A stretch of 64,000 nucleotides of DNA from Sphaerisporangium fuscum (GCF_018531465.1 NZ_JAHDTF010000045.1:1-64000), one strand, 5' to 3'. Positions 40,856 to 50,251 are shown, counted from the stretch's first letter. Made by a program: numbers and translations. Notes: generated by a model not told the origin, from the sequence alone.

Positions 40856-42349
40856 TCACGCGGCCGCGGTGGCGGGCTCGGCCGACGGGGCGCCATCACG
40901 CAAGGGGACCTCGCGGATGAACCAGGCCAGCACGAAGGCGAGGATGCCCAGCGCAGCGGCGCCGAGGGCCATGGCGTGGACGCCGTCGGAGACGGCGAGG
41001 CGAACCGCCTCCCGCGCGGCGGGCGTGAGCCGGCCGAGCGCCTCGGGCGTCAAGGCGACCCGGGTGGCGGTCTCCGCGCCGAGGCGGTCGATGAGGGTGT
41101 CCTGCAGCCGGGCGGTGTACAGGGCGCCCAGGGCGGCCACGCCCAGTGAGGCGCCCATGGTGTGCCAGAGGGTGACCGAGCCGCTGGCCGCCCCCATGTC
41201 GCGCGGCTCGGCACTGTTGATCGTGATGATCGTGGTGGACTGCATGAGCAGCCCCACCCCGAGCCCGCCGATCAGCGTCAGGGCGGAGGCGAACGCCAGA
41301 TTGACGCCGGGGCGCAGCAGGAGCAGCGCGAGCATGCCGGCCGTCACGGTGGCGCCGCCAAGGATCGGGTAGATCCGGTAGCGGCCGGTGCGGCTGATGA
41401 GCCGGCCGGTGCCGATCAGCACGGCGACCATGCCCAGCATGGCGGGCAGGATCAGCAGCCCGCTGGCGATCGGTGAGGCGCCGTGGACCAGCTGCATGTA
41501 CTGGGGCAGGAACGTGGCCGCCACCACCATGCCGACGCCGCCGAGGAAGCGGATGACCTGGGCGAGGGTGAAGTTGCGGTCGGCGAACAGGCGCAGCGGG
41601 ACGATCGGCTCGGCCGCGCGCCGTTCCACCAGCAGCAGGGCGGCCAGCGCCACCAGCCCGACGAGGATCAGGGCGAGGATCGGGGCCGATCCCCAGCCGT
41701 ACTGGGTGCCGCCCCAGCTGGCGACCAGGCTGAGCGCGACCAGGACCACCGTCAGCAGCAGCGCTCCGGGATAGTCGATGCGCGCCCTGATCCGGCGCGG
41801 CTCCAGCCGTACGGCGGCGCCGATGAGCAGCAGGGCCGCCGCGCCGACGGGCAGGTTGACGAAGAACGCCCACCGCCAGCCCACGTCGGCGAACAGGCCG
41901 CCGAGCAGCGGCCCGGCGATGAAGGCGATCGGCATCATGACCCCGAACAGCCCCATGAGCTTGCCGCTGTGCCGGGGCGGCACGAGCTCGCCGATCAAGG
42001 CCAGTGCCCCGGTCATCAGGCCGCCCGCGCCCAGTCCCTGGACCATGCGGAAGCCGACGAGCTGGATCATGTCCTGCGCGGTTCCCGACAGCCCGGAGCC
42101 CAGCAGGAAGATCGCGATCGCGGCCATGTAGACGACCTTGCGGCCGTACAGGTCGCCGAGTTTGCCCCAGATCGGCGTCGTGGCGGCCATGCAGATCAGG
42201 TAGCCGGTCGCCACCCAGGAGAAGTACTCCAGCCCGCCCAGGTCTTTCACGATCACCGGCAGTGCCGGGCCGAGCATCATGCCGTCCAACGGGGCAGTGA
42301 TCATGCCCAGCATCACGCCGATCACGCCCACACGAAGAGATCGGTCCAT
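40856..42349 (-). CDS. MFS multidrug efflux pump, DHA2 (EmrB/QacA) type
   Basis: 497 residues, 14 predicted helices. Motif A is G-K-L-G-D-L-Y-G-R-K and motif C is A-F-I-A-G-P-L-L-G-G. It starts M-D-R-S-L-R-V-G. Proton-driven export of hydrophobic drugs. First gene of the operon; its promoter carries two TetR-type operators. Confidence 0.92.
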   Translation of the reverse strand: MDRSLRVGVIGVMLGMITAPLDGMMLGPALPVIVKDLGGLEYFSWVATGYLICMAATTPIWGKLGDLYGRKVVYMAAIAIFLLGSGLSGTAQDMIQLVGFRMVQGLGAGGLMTGALALIGELVPPRHSGKLMGLFGVMMPIAFIAGPLLGGLFADVGWRWAFFVNLPVGAAALLLIGAAVRLEPRRIRARIDYPGALLLTVVLVALSLVASWGGTQYGWGSAPILALILVGLVALAALLLVERRAAEPIVPLRLFADRNFTLAQVIRFLGGVGMVVAATFLPQYMQLVHGASPIASGLLILPAMLGMVAVLIGTGRLISRTGRYRIYPILGGATVTAGMLALLLLRPGVNLAFASALTLIGGLGVGLLMQSTTIITINSAEPRDMGAASGSVTLWHTMGASLGVAALGALYTARLQDTLIDRLGAETATRVALTPEALGRLTPAAREAVRLAVSDGVHAMALGAAALGILAFVLAWFIREVPLRDGAPSAEPATAAA

Positions 42350-42359
42350 ACGTCCTCCA

Positions 42360-42416
42360 ATTCGCGTACTCCGTACGTGAATGGACCATAGTCATTCAGG
42401 TACCATGTACGCAAAT
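42360..42416. promoter_or_regulatory. Two matching TetR operators between pump and TetR genes
   Basis: ATTCGCGTAC-TCC-GTACGTGAAT (42360-42382, 9/10 pairs) and ATTCAGGTAC-CAT-GTACGCAAAT (42394-42416) share a 10-3-10 layout with GTAC cores, 34 bp apart centre to centre. Confidence 0.75.
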
Positions 42417-42428
42417 GGGAGAGAAGGG

Positions 42429-43178
42429 ATGCGCATGGCCGACGAGGAACCCACCAGCATCTGGATGCAGCCCGAGGCGCACGAGCGCTCCGGCCCGGGA
42501 CGGCGCCCCGGCTACAGCCGTGAGCAGATCACCCGGACGGCCGTCCAGATCGCCGACGCCGAAGGAGTGGAGGCCGCGACCATGCGGCGGATCGCGGGCG
42601 AGCTGGGCACCGGCGCCATGTCGCTCTACCGCTACGTACCCCGGCGCGACGACCTGTTCGACCTCATGATCGACCTGGCGATGAACGAGATCGAGCTCCC
42701 CGACGGCCCCTCTGGCGACTGGCGCGGCGACCTGACGCTGCTGGCCCGGCAGACCCGCGCCGCCGGCCTGCGCCACCCCTGGCTGATCGCGCTGCTCACC
42801 AGCCGGCCCACGCTGGGCCCCAACCTGCTGCGCGTGCACGAGTTCGCACTCAGCGCCTTCAACGGGACCGGGCTCGACATCGACGACATCACCGGCTTCG
42901 TCGGCATGCTGAACGACTACGTACACAGCGCGATCCGCCGCGAGATCGGCTGGCTGGAGGAGGCCCGCCGCACCGGCCTGGACCCCGAGCGCTGGAAGCG
43001 GGACTACATGGGACCGTATGTCCGCCAGGTCGTCGAATCCGGCGCCTTCCCCCTGTTCAACCGATCCGTTCTCGACTCCCGCACCGCCCACCTCGCCCCC
43101 GAGGAACGCTTCCGGCATGGACTCGATCGCATCCTCGACGCCATCGCAGCGCTCATCCCATCGCTCTGTCCTCGTTGA
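42429..43178 (+). CDS. TetR-family repressor of the efflux operon
   Basis: 249 residues from ATG 42429 with GGAGAG 5 nt upstream. HTH I-A-D-A-E-G-V-E-A-A-T-M-R-R-I-A-G-E-L-G-T-G-A-M-S-L-Y-R-Y-V, followed by a TetR_C (Tet-repressor-like) ligand domain. Divergent from the pump; binds the two operators between them. Confidence 0.92.
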   Translation: MRMADEEPTSIWMQPEAHERSGPGRRPGYSREQITRTAVQIADAEGVEAATMRRIAGELGTGAMSLYRYVPRRDDLFDLMIDLAMNEIELPDGPSGDWRGDLTLLARQTRAAGLRHPWLIALLTSRPTLGPNLLRVHEFALSAFNGTGLDIDDITGFVGMLNDYVHSAIRREIGWLEEARRTGLDPERWKRDYMGPYVRQVVESGAFPLFNRSVLDSRTAHLAPEERFRHGLDRILDAIAALIPSLCPR

Positions 43179-43451
43179 GCAGGACGTCAGCAATGCTCCT
43201 GCGAAGGAGCAGCTCGATCGCCGGGCTCAATCGGCCGCCGACAAGAACGAGGCTCGGGGCCGCCGTGCTGGCGGACGGAGGAAGCTGCGGACCGCTGGCA
43301 GACGCTGCGCAGCGATCTCGGCAGCGAGAGCCGGATCGGCCAGATCTGCCACGGCGGCTTCCTCGGTTTCCGGCTGGTCGATGGCAAGAAATTGCAGGAT
43401 CGTCCCGCTGTGCCGGAAGTTCCGGGTCCCGCCGCGGGCGCATCGTCTCGT
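43179..43451. other. Short gap; possible fragment
   Basis: Plus strand reads I-C-H-G-G-F-L-G-F-R-L-V-D-G-K-K-L-Q-D, then P-A-V-P-E-V-P, protein-like but not identified. Otherwise nothing seen. Confidence 0.3.
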
Positions 43452-44402
43452 TCAGTGCGCCTGGGTGGTGTGGCTCGCGGCGAAGGCCAGAAGAAGCGCG
43501 GCGGTCCGCGGCGGATCCTCCATGATGGGCGTGTGCCCGACACCGGGCAGCAGCTCGACTTGCGCGCCCGGAACGGCGCGGTATTCGGCGGCGGAGGAGG
43601 ATCGCCATCTCCGGTCGTCCTCGCCGAAGATCACTAGCAGCGGTTTGCCGAGGGGAATCAGCCGATCGGGGAGCGCGCGCTGGTTCACATAGTCGTCGCC
43701 GGTCTGCGATGTCGCGACGAAGGCGTGGTAGGTCATGCCCCGCGCGTCGTCCACGACCGTCTGCGGAATCGTGTAGCCGCGGCGGCTGAACGCATCGCTC
43801 GCGGCATTGCGGATCAGGCTGTCGGTCCGAAGCCGCCACAGCAGCTGCCCGATGACGGGGTCATCCAAGAGCCCGCCGACGAAGCCGCTTGAGACGGAGG
43901 CGTTCAGGCGGGGCGCGGTGTCGATGATCGCGAGTGCGGTCACCAGGTCGGGGCGTTGCTCGGTGAGAGCGGTGGCGACCGCGCCACCGGTGGAATGACC
44001 GACCACGACGGCGTGCTTGACGCCGAGCCGGTCCATTGCCTCGGCGACCCGGCGTCCCTGCTCCGGCATCCCGTAGCCGCCGCCGGCCGGTTTGGCCGAC
44101 CGGCCGTGCCCGAGCAGGTCGATCCGGATGACGCGATGAGACTTGGCCAGCAGCGGAACGATCGCGTCCCACGAGCGGGTCGACGAGGCGAGCCCGTGGA
44201 TCAGTACGAGTGCCGGGGCATCGGCGGGGCCGTCCTGGCGCACGTAGATGTTCCCGCCGGCGAGGGGCAGGGTGGGATTCCCGCTGGCCTCGGCGCTCTG
44301 CCGCGTCACCACCGCCGCGTTCACGAGAAGCAGTCCTACGACGGCGAAGAGGACGGCCGAGGCGATCAGGAGGCGCCGCCGGCGCCGTGCGGCGCTGCTC
44401 AT
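43452..44402 (-). CDS. Membrane-anchored alpha/beta hydrolase
   Basis: 316 residues. A single N-terminal helix (L-L-I-A-S-A-V-L-F-A-V-V-G-L-L-L-V) after R-R-R-R-R anchors it outside. Oxyanion strand L-V-L-I-H-G-L-A, nucleophile V-V-G-H-S-T-G-G, acid I-F-G-E-D-D and histidine L-P-G-V-G-H-T-P form a complete triad. It is a paralogue of the cytosolic hydrolase at 60115, sharing the R-W-x-S-S and V-E-L-L-P-G-V-G-H-like segments. Substrate unknown, an ester or epoxide most likely. Confidence 0.88.
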   Translation of the reverse strand: MSSAARRRRRLLIASAVLFAVVGLLLVNAAVVTRQSAEASGNPTLPLAGGNIYVRQDGPADAPALVLIHGLASSTRSWDAIVPLLAKSHRVIRIDLLGHGRSAKPAGGGYGMPEQGRRVAEAMDRLGVKHAVVVGHSTGGAVATALTEQRPDLVTALAIIDTAPRLNASVSSGFVGGLLDDPVIGQLLWRLRTDSLIRNAASDAFSRRGYTIPQTVVDDARGMTYHAFVATSQTGDDYVNQRALPDRLIPLGKPLLVIFGEDDRRWRSSSAAEYRAVPGAQVELLPGVGHTPIMEDPPRTAALLLAFAASHTTQAH

Positions 44403-44818
44403 ATCAGCCTGCCGGTGCGGAAACCGCAGGTCGGCGTCGTCGAAACACCGGGGTCATCGAGCTCCAGGGAAATAATCATGGGCCTACTGTCGCCGCCGGT
44501 GGGCGCCGGCATCTTGTACAAATGTTCCGCTCAGTAGGCTCGCCTCGACGGATCATTCCGAATACGGTCAGGGGTCATAAGAGGTGACCGGCTGGCCGGT
44601 GCGGAAGTTGTGCCAGATCACCGGCGGTGGTGGGGCTGCTGGTTGTCCTGTCTTGTTGGACTTGAGGTACGGGTAGGCCCTGACGCGCGGTGGCCGATAC
44701 CCGGACGCCGGGCGGACCCGCCCCGAAGGAACTCGGCACCGGGGTGGCTTTCATCCCTGACTCTACGCAACAGCCTCCCTGAAGGATCGTCATGAGGCCC
44801 CATCGTGCGGAGGTTGCC
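44403..44818. other. No recognisable gene (about 415 bp)
   Basis: Minus strand 44636-44580 reads P-V-I-W-H-N-F-R-T-G-Q-P-V-T-S-Y-D-P and stops, similar in style to the C-terminus of an IS transposase, but too short to assign. No repeat or hairpin stands out. Confidence 0.3.
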
Positions 44819-45781
44819 TCAGTCGTCCTGGCGAAAGATGATCGCGGTGCCCAGGGCGGCGTTGGCGGGCACGAACATCTCTCCGGTACCGGTGTGGGTG
44901 ACCGGGATGTCGTTGTCGCGCAGGAGCTGCTCGGTGGCGGCGATGTCGCGTACGGATACTGTGTAGGCGACGAACGCAGGCAGGGCCACCGGGCGTTCAC
45001 CTGGCAGCAGGCTGGCGAGCGCCGATGCTGCCACGATGGTGATGTTCGCCCGGTCGAAACGCGTCACCTGGCCATCCCGTGCCTGGCCGAAGTAGGTGCC
45101 GTAGCGGTGCTCAAGCTCGGGCAATGCCGAGTCGGCGACGCACAGCACACATTCGACCAGCCCGGTGGCGCCGTTGGGATGGTCGGTGTGCTGCTCGTCC
45201 GCCAGCGCCTCGACCGGAGTGTTCTCGGCGAATCCGATCCTGCCTTCCGGCACCCGCCCGGCAGGCAGATGGGGGTGGGAGATCTCCAGGTAGCGGGCGG
45301 GCTCCATCTTGGTCCCGGTGCTGGTCTCGACGGGTCGCTGGATGGCGTGCACGCCACCGTGGCTGACGTCAGCGGCGGTCAGCCGCGCGGCGACGCTGTC
45401 GATGTCCGGCGTATCGGCGATCATGATGTGAAGGCCCTGGAAGCGCTGGAGCAAGGACGTGATGTTGGCGGCGGTGGCGCGGATGGCCGCCATCAGCCCC
45501 GGCAGCTTGTCGTCAGGCACCTGCAACGGGATGGGGCGCGCTTCGCCGGGCATGCGGCCGGTGTCGTCGATGACGGCTACCAGTTCGATGAAGTTGCGGG
45601 GGAAGTACACATGGGTGTTGGCCACCCCGAACGGTTCGGCGGGGCCTCCCACGACGCGCGGGAGGACGGGATAGGCAGGTGCCGGCACGGTGAAGCCGAG
45701 CCGGCGGTACCGCTCCATCGCCTGGTTCATGTCCTGCACGACGTGCCCGACGTGATGCAGGCCGTTGATGTCGTCGCCCAT
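44819..45781 (-). CDS. Two-domain VOC (glyoxalase-like) protein
   Basis: 320 residues. First VOC unit: G-L-H-H-V-G-H-V-V-Q-D-M-N-Q-A, N-F-I-E-L-V-A-V; second: G-L-V-E-C-V-L-C-V-A-D and A-A-L-G-T-A-I-I-F. H10/H11 and E near residue 66 are typical metal ligands. Possibly a ring-cleaving dioxygenase or lyase relative. Divergent from a TetR gene with a long operator between them. Confidence 0.8.
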   Translation of the reverse strand: MGDDINGLHHVGHVVQDMNQAMERYRRLGFTVPAPAYPVLPRVVGGPAEPFGVANTHVYFPRNFIELVAVIDDTGRMPGEARPIPLQVPDDKLPGLMAAIRATAANITSLLQRFQGLHIMIADTPDIDSVAARLTAADVSHGGVHAIQRPVETSTGTKMEPARYLEISHPHLPAGRVPEGRIGFAENTPVEALADEQHTDHPNGATGLVECVLCVADSALPELEHRYGTYFGQARDGQVTRFDRANITIVAASALASLLPGERPVALPAFVAYTVSVRDIAATEQLLRDNDIPVTHTGTGEMFVPANAALGTAIIFRQDD

Positions 45782-45812
45782 AGCGGGTCACCTCCGTATC
45801 CGGGAAAAATTC

Positions 45813-45844
45813 GATAGCGTACTAGCTTTTGAGAGTACACTATC
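45813..45844. promoter_or_regulatory. TetR operator between VOC and TetR genes
   Basis: GATAGCGTACT (45813-45823) and AGTACACTATC (45834-45844) are inverse with one mismatch in 11, in an AT-rich gap. Confidence 0.75.
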
Positions 45845-45870
45845 AAATGCGTGAACGATAAGATTGGTGC

Positions 45871-46449
45871 ATGAGTGACAGCGGGCTACGCGAACGAAAG
45901 AAAGCCAAGACCCGGGAGGCGATCCTGCGCGAAGCGTTCAGGCTCTTCCGTGAGCGCGGCTACAACGCCACCACCGTCGAGCAGATCGCCGCGGCCGCCG
46001 AGATCTCCCCCGCGACCTTCTTCCGCTACTTTCCGACGAAGGAGCACCTGGTCACGCTCGATCGCTTTCCGCCTCTCGTCGAGGCCCTGGCCGCTCAGCC
46101 GCCGGGCCCACCGGTCGCCGTGCTGCGCGGCGCATTCCGCACGGCGTTCGCCGCCCTGTCCGCCGAACAGATCGCCGCGGGACACGCACGAGAGGTGTTC
46201 GCGGCCACCGTGCCCGAACTGCTGGTGGCAAACCTGCGCAAGAGTCCGGGCGTGATCCGCGAGGTCGGCGAAATCGTGGCGGACAAGGCCGGATGTGCCG
46301 CGGACGACCCGCGGATACGCAACGCCATCGGTGCTGTCATCGGGGTCGTCGCCATGGTCTGGCTCCAATGGGCACAAGATCTCGATATGGACGGCCCCGC
46401 CGAGATCGACACGGCGCTGGCGCACCTGGAGTCCGGCCTGGGTCTGTAG
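45871..46449 (+). CDS. TetR-family regulator
   Basis: 192 residues. HTH A-I-L-R-E-A-F-R-L-F-R-E-R-G-Y-N-A-T-T-V, then I-S-P-A-T-F-F-R-Y-F-P-T-K-E, followed by a helical MftR-like C-domain. Divergent from the VOC gene and most likely its repressor through 45813-45844. Confidence 0.92.
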   Translation: MSDSGLRERKKAKTREAILREAFRLFRERGYNATTVEQIAAAAEISPATFFRYFPTKEHLVTLDRFPPLVEALAAQPPGPPVAVLRGAFRTAFAALSAEQIAAGHAREVFAATVPELLVANLRKSPGVIREVGEIVADKAGCAADDPRIRNAIGAVIGVVAMVWLQWAQDLDMDGPAEIDTALAHLESGLGL

Positions 46450-47088
46450 ACCGACCACTCTGGTCCGCGCCACCCGAGGCAGTCGGCTTGTCTGAGGCTA
46501 TTTCTCACTCCGCTGGAGGCAGGTCTCGCTCAGGCCCTCGCGTATCTACCTCTGCTGGGACGGCGGACGATCACCTACCTCTGCAGGATCATCCGGAGAT
46601 CGTTACCTCATATTCGCAATCACGTGCCCATCGCACGGACCCGAGTGGAGGGCCGAGTACCGCGACCTTCTGCACAACTGACGGACACCGCCGCGATCAA
46701 CGCAGCGGGCGGCGCCCACCGCTCGCCGACCATGTCGAGTGCATGGGCTGTGGCACACGCGTCGCCGTAGCTCCGCACATCGCGCGGGCGGAGCTTCCAC
46801 GAACTGGGGACCGCACGAACATGGCTCGGACGACCGAACCGCACCGACCGTATCAGGTGATCGACGATGATCGCCTGATATGGCAGGGGGACGCGGTTGG
46901 CCGAGGTGGGGAGCGGCAGCTTCGACTTCACCGGAGTGGGATCTTGATGGCCCTGTATAAGGATGCCCTGACCGCAGCATGTCCCGTGGCCCCGGTGCCC
47001 GGGCTCTTGGACGCCCTCTTCCAACTGATTGATGAGTTGTTCACGTTGACGACGGTCACGGTGTCACCTCAAGCGGACTTGGAGTCAA
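46450..47088. other. Gene-poor stretch with HxlR fragment
   Basis: Minus strand 46781-46690 reads R-S-Y-G-D-A-C-A-T-A-H-A-L-D-M-V-G-E-R-W, the first helix of an HxlR/MarR-like regulator; the wing is missing and the frame then makes no sense. The rest (46450-46689 and 46782-47060) shows no recognisable gene. Confidence 0.5.
47069..47085. promoter_or_regulatory. MerR-type operator before the MerR gene
   Basis: CTCAAG-CGGA-CTTGGAG resembles the perfect dyad at 48998-49015 (same arm core CAAG/CTTG and 4-bp centre), directly upstream of the MerR start. Confidence 0.5.
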
Positions 47089-47604
47089 ATGGGTTCCATG
47101 GGTGACGGGCTTTTTGGGATCGGCGAGGTGGCGACGCGGTTCGCAATGGCGACCTCGACCTTGCGCTATTGGGACGAGTGCGGACTGTTGCTGGCGGCGG
47201 AACGCCGGTCGGGGCGGCGCTACTACCGCGCCGAGGACCTGCATCGCATCGCTTTGATCCGGACGTGGCAGCAGACCGGGCTGATGAGCCTGGAAGAGAT
47301 CGGCGCGGTGCTCGCCGGCAGTGCCGACGGACAGGACTGGCGGACCGTCGTCGAGGGGCGAGTACGGGCCATCGACGCCCAGGTCGAACGGCTGGTCACC
47401 GCGCGCGCTCACCTGGAGCACCTGCTGGAGTGCCCCAACCACGATCCGGCAGGCGGCTGCCCCTACCTGCGGCAGGCCACCCGCCGGTGGACCGAGGAGG
47501 GCGTGGCCGCCGTCCCGGCGGCCAAGGACGAGCCCGGTCAGTCGGCCACCGGTTCTGAGGCCGTCACCGGCGTGGCGGGCGGCCGCTCGGGCGCCCGCCG
47601 CTGA
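47089..47604 (+). CDS. MerR-family regulator of the adjacent MFS pump
   Basis: 171 residues. HTH G-I-G-E-V-A-T-R-F-A-M-A-T-S-T-L-R-Y-W-D-E and wing R-R-S-G-R-R-Y-Y. The dimer coiled coil ends in L-E-C-P-N-H-D-P-A-G-G-C-P-Y, a Cys-containing tail like many drug- or redox-sensing members. It is convergent with the MFS gene and overlaps its 3' end by 67 bp. Operators upstream of both genes match. Confidence 0.9.
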   Translation: MGSMGDGLFGIGEVATRFAMATSTLRYWDECGLLLAAERRSGRRYYRAEDLHRIALIRTWQQTGLMSLEEIGAVLAGSADGQDWRTVVEGRVRAIDAQVERLVTARAHLEHLLECPNHDPAGGCPYLRQATRRWTEEGVAAVPAAKDEPGQSATGSEAVTGVAGGRSGARR

Positions 47605-48947
47605 GCGGCCAGCAACGCGGCGGCGGCGAGTGTCACCGCCCCGGCCACCAGCAGGCTGGACCGCATTCCGTGCACCGGATCGCCGTTCCCGGCGACGATC
47701 GAGCCGAGAACGGCGATGCCCAGCGCCGTACCGACCTGTCGGGCGGTGTTCACGGTGGCGGCGGCGACGCCCGACCGTTCTCGCGGCACGATCTCCAGCA
47801 CCGCGGCCGCCGCCGGAGTGATGGCCAGCCCCTGCCCGATCCCCGCGACCACGAACAGCGCGGCAATGACCGGGTAGGAGATTCTGGTGTCGAAGACGGC
47901 CATCGCGGCCAGCGACGCGCCCGTCACCATGTAGCCGGCGAGCATCGGCCGCCGCGGCCCATACGCGGCGTTCAGGCGCCCGGCAACCAGCGAGGCCGGC
48001 AGAATGGCGAGTGTCATCGGCAGCAGCATCAACCCGGTCTTCATCGCCGAGTACCCGCGCAGTTGCTGCATGTACACCGCCGACAGCAGGAAGAATGCGC
48101 CGTTGGCAGCGAACCCCAGCGCGACCGAGGCCAGGTTGGTGACGGTGAAGCGGGCGTCGCCGAACAGGCCCATCGGCAGCAGCGGCCGGACGGCCCGGCG
48201 CTCGACAGCCAGCAGCAGCACGGCCGCCAGCGCGGCCGCGGCCAGCGCACCGACCGTGATCGGTGATCCCCAGCCATGCGCCCGAGCCTCGATCACCCCG
48301 TACGACAATGCGCCCAGCACGCCGATCACCAGGAGTTGCCCAGCGGGGTCCAGCGCCGCGTGCTCGGGGTCGGCGCTCTCGGGGATCGCGCGCAGGCCGA
48401 TCGCGATGGCGGCCACCCCCACCGGCACGTTGACCAGGAAGATGCTCGGCCAGCCGAGGGTGTCCACCAGCAGTCCGCCCAGCAGCGGCCCGGCAATGAC
48501 AGCCAGGGCCCCGGCCATGCCCCAGTAGCCCATGACCCGGGCTCGGGCACGCGGATCGGGCACCGCCTGCCCGATCAATGACAGGGCGCCGGGAACGATC
48601 AGCGCCGCCGCGGCGCCCTGCAGGCACCTGCCGATGACCAGAACCGCAAGGGACGGCGCCACCGCGCACAGCACCGAGGCCGCGACGAACATCGCGAGCC
48701 CGCCGAGGAACACGCGCTTGCGCCCGTACCGGTCGCCTAGCGATCCGCCCGACAGCATCAACGCCGCCAGCGCCAACGTGAACCCGTCCACTATCCACTG
48801 CAGCCCGGCCAGATCGGTGTTCAGATCGGCCTGAACGCTCGGCGCCGCCACATTGACGATCGTCAGGTCCAGCAACGCCATGAATGTCCCGGCAAAAGCC
48901 GAGACCAGCAGCCACACGGCGCCGCCACGCCTACTCCTCATCTCCAC
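47538..48947 (-). CDS. MFS drug efflux pump, DHA2 (14-TMS) type
   Basis: 469 residues. Motif A G-S-L-G-D-R-Y-G-R-K-R and motif C A-L-A-V-I-A-G-P-L-L-G-G, with N-terminal L-D-L-T-I-V-N-V-A, the classic DHA2 signature with a membrane-embedded Asp. Start ATG 48947 or 48941. A MerR dyad lies 51 bp upstream. Confidence 0.92.
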   Translation of the reverse strand: MEMRSRRGGAVWLLVSAFAGTFMALLDLTIVNVAAPSVQADLNTDLAGLQWIVDGFTLALAALMLSGGSLGDRYGRKRVFLGGLAMFVAASVLCAVAPSLAVLVIGRCLQGAAAALIVPGALSLIGQAVPDPRARARVMGYWGMAGALAVIAGPLLGGLLVDTLGWPSIFLVNVPVGVAAIAIGLRAIPESADPEHAALDPAGQLLVIGVLGALSYGVIEARAHGWGSPITVGALAAAALAAVLLLAVERRAVRPLLPMGLFGDARFTVTNLASVALGFAANGAFFLLSAVYMQQLRGYSAMKTGLMLLPMTLAILPASLVAGRLNAAYGPRRPMLAGYMVTGASLAAMAVFDTRISYPVIAALFVVAGIGQGLAITPAAAAVLEIVPRERSGVAAATVNTARQVGTALGIAVLGSIVAGNGDPVHGMRSSLLVAGAVTLAAAALLAAQRRAPERPPATPVTASEPVAD

Positions 48948-48997
48948 CCGTGATCCCCTTCGGTCGGCTCGCTATCACGACGAGCCCGACCGTAGAA

Positions 48998-49015
48998 GTT
49001 CAAGCCGACTTGAAC
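48998..49015 (-). promoter_or_regulatory. MerR operator upstream of the MFS pump
   Basis: GTTCAAG-CCGA-CTTGAAC is a perfect 7-4-7 dyad. On the minus strand its CTTGAAC arm offers a TTGAAC -35 box, as in MerR-activated promoters where the regulator sits between -35 and -10. Confidence 0.75.
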
Positions 49016-49103
49016 ACAAGGCCTCGCACCGCCGAGTGACCAGGGACACATCCACCCGCTCAATGAGCGAGCGAAGCGAAGTAGATGGACCGCCGTTGCC
49101 TGG

Positions 49104-49118
49104 TTGAGTCTCAAGTGA
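49104..49118. promoter_or_regulatory. Shared 15-bp MerR-type operator, copy 1
   Basis: TTGAGTCTCAAGTGA, containing TTGAG-T-CTCAA. The identical 15 bases occur inverted at 51054-51068, upstream of the effector-only gene. Copy 1 is 185 bp before the MerR gene. No gene explains 49016-49303 otherwise. Confidence 0.7.
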
Positions 49119-49303
49119 GGTGAGGCCTCATAGTCGTTCACATCTGTTCCCAGCCTCGGGGAGTTGCCAATGGCTGCTGCGCGTGCCCGTTGTTGGCCGT
49201 CAGCTCAGGTCGTGTTCTTTGGCGGCGTCGGCGTCTTCCTTGACCGCCTGGTCCGGGGGCCGGCCGGTCCTGCGGTGCCTGTCGATGAGTGGGGCTGGGC
49301 CGC

Positions 49304-50251
49304 GTGAACGACGACGGCCTTTACACGATCGGCGAGGTGGCCCGGCTCACCGGGCTGCCGGTGCCGACGATTCGCTTCTACTCCGATGAGGGATTGGTGC
49401 CGCCGGTGGGCCGGTCACCTGGTGGATACCGGCTCTATGATGACGCGGCGCTGTGCCGGCTGGAACTCGTCCGGACGCTCCGTGATCTCGGTGTCGATCT
49501 TGCGACGGTCGCGCGGGTGCTCGCGGATGCGCAGAGCCTGGCTGATGTTGCCGATCGGCAGGTCATGGCTCTGGAGACCCAGATTCAGACTCTGCGGATA
49601 CGGCAGGCTGTGCTGCGCTATGTCGCCACTCATGGTGCGGACGCGGCCGGGATCGCGCGCGTCAACCGGCTCGCCCGGCTGACCGCTGAGCAGCGCCGTC
49701 AGATGGTGGCCGACCTCATGGGGGAGGCGACTCGCGGGCTTGGCATGGAGCCCGGCTTCGCCGCGTACCTGCGATCGATGCTGCCAGATCTGCCGGATGA
49801 CCCCACGGCCGAGCAGATCGAGGCATGGCTGGAGCTGGCTCACCTCGTCAGTGACCCGTCCTTCCGGGAAAGCGTTCGTCGGGCGTTTGAGCGACATGCC
49901 GCCGACCGTTCCTCCGGTGCCGAACAAGGCGACCCGGAGAGTTGGCGACAGGTCGAGCGGGCCGTCGTGGACCTGGCCGGCGGGGCCATGGCCGGCGGTA
50001 TGTCTCCGACTTCTGTGCCGGCCCAGGCCATCGTGGAGGAACTGGTCGCCGCATTCGCCGCCGCACACGGGCGCGAGGATGACGCCGAGTTCCGGATCTG
50101 GCTTGTCGAACGCGTCCGTATCGGGGCCGACCCTCAGGTCTCGCGGTATTGGCGTCTGCTGGCCTTGATCAACGACTGGCCCCCCAAGTTCGATCCGGTG
50201 CCGGCGGCCCGCTGGTTCCTCACCGCGCTCCAGGCGGCCGCCGGCATCTGA
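49304..50251 (+). CDS. MerR-family regulator with long C-terminal effector domain
   Basis: 315 residues from GTG 49304 (GTG 49289 also possible). HTH Y-T-I-G-E-V-A-R-L-T-G-L-P-V-P-T-I-R-F-Y-S-D-E-G and wing S-P-G-G-Y-R-L-Y-D, then a coiled coil. From about residue 140 a helical domain (L-R-S-M-L-P-D-L-P-D-D-P-T; E-A-W-L-E-L; W-R-L-L-A-L-I-N-D-W-P; A-A-R-W-F-L-T-A-L) is shared with the separate protein encoded at 50368-50949. This is larger than simple MerR proteins and probably binds a small molecule. Confidence 0.88.
   Translation: MNDDGLYTIGEVARLTGLPVPTIRFYSDEGLVPPVGRSPGGYRLYDDAALCRLELVRTLRDLGVDLATVARVLADAQSLADVADRQVMALETQIQTLRIRQAVLRYVATHGADAAGIARVNRLARLTAEQRRQMVADLMGEATRGLGMEPGFAAYLRSMLPDLPDDPTAEQIEAWLELAHLVSDPSFRESVRRAFERHAADRSSGAEQGDPESWRQVERAVVDLAGGAMAGGMSPTSVPAQAIVEELVAAFAAAHGREDDAEFRIWLVERVRIGADPQVSRYWRLLALINDWPPKFDPVPAARWFLTALQAAAGI

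Noticed and set aside
38867..42349. Biosynthetic cluster for a secondary metabolite
   Set aside because: SDR, FMN reductase, DsbA-like and pump genes lack any assembly enzyme; a detoxification operon fits better.
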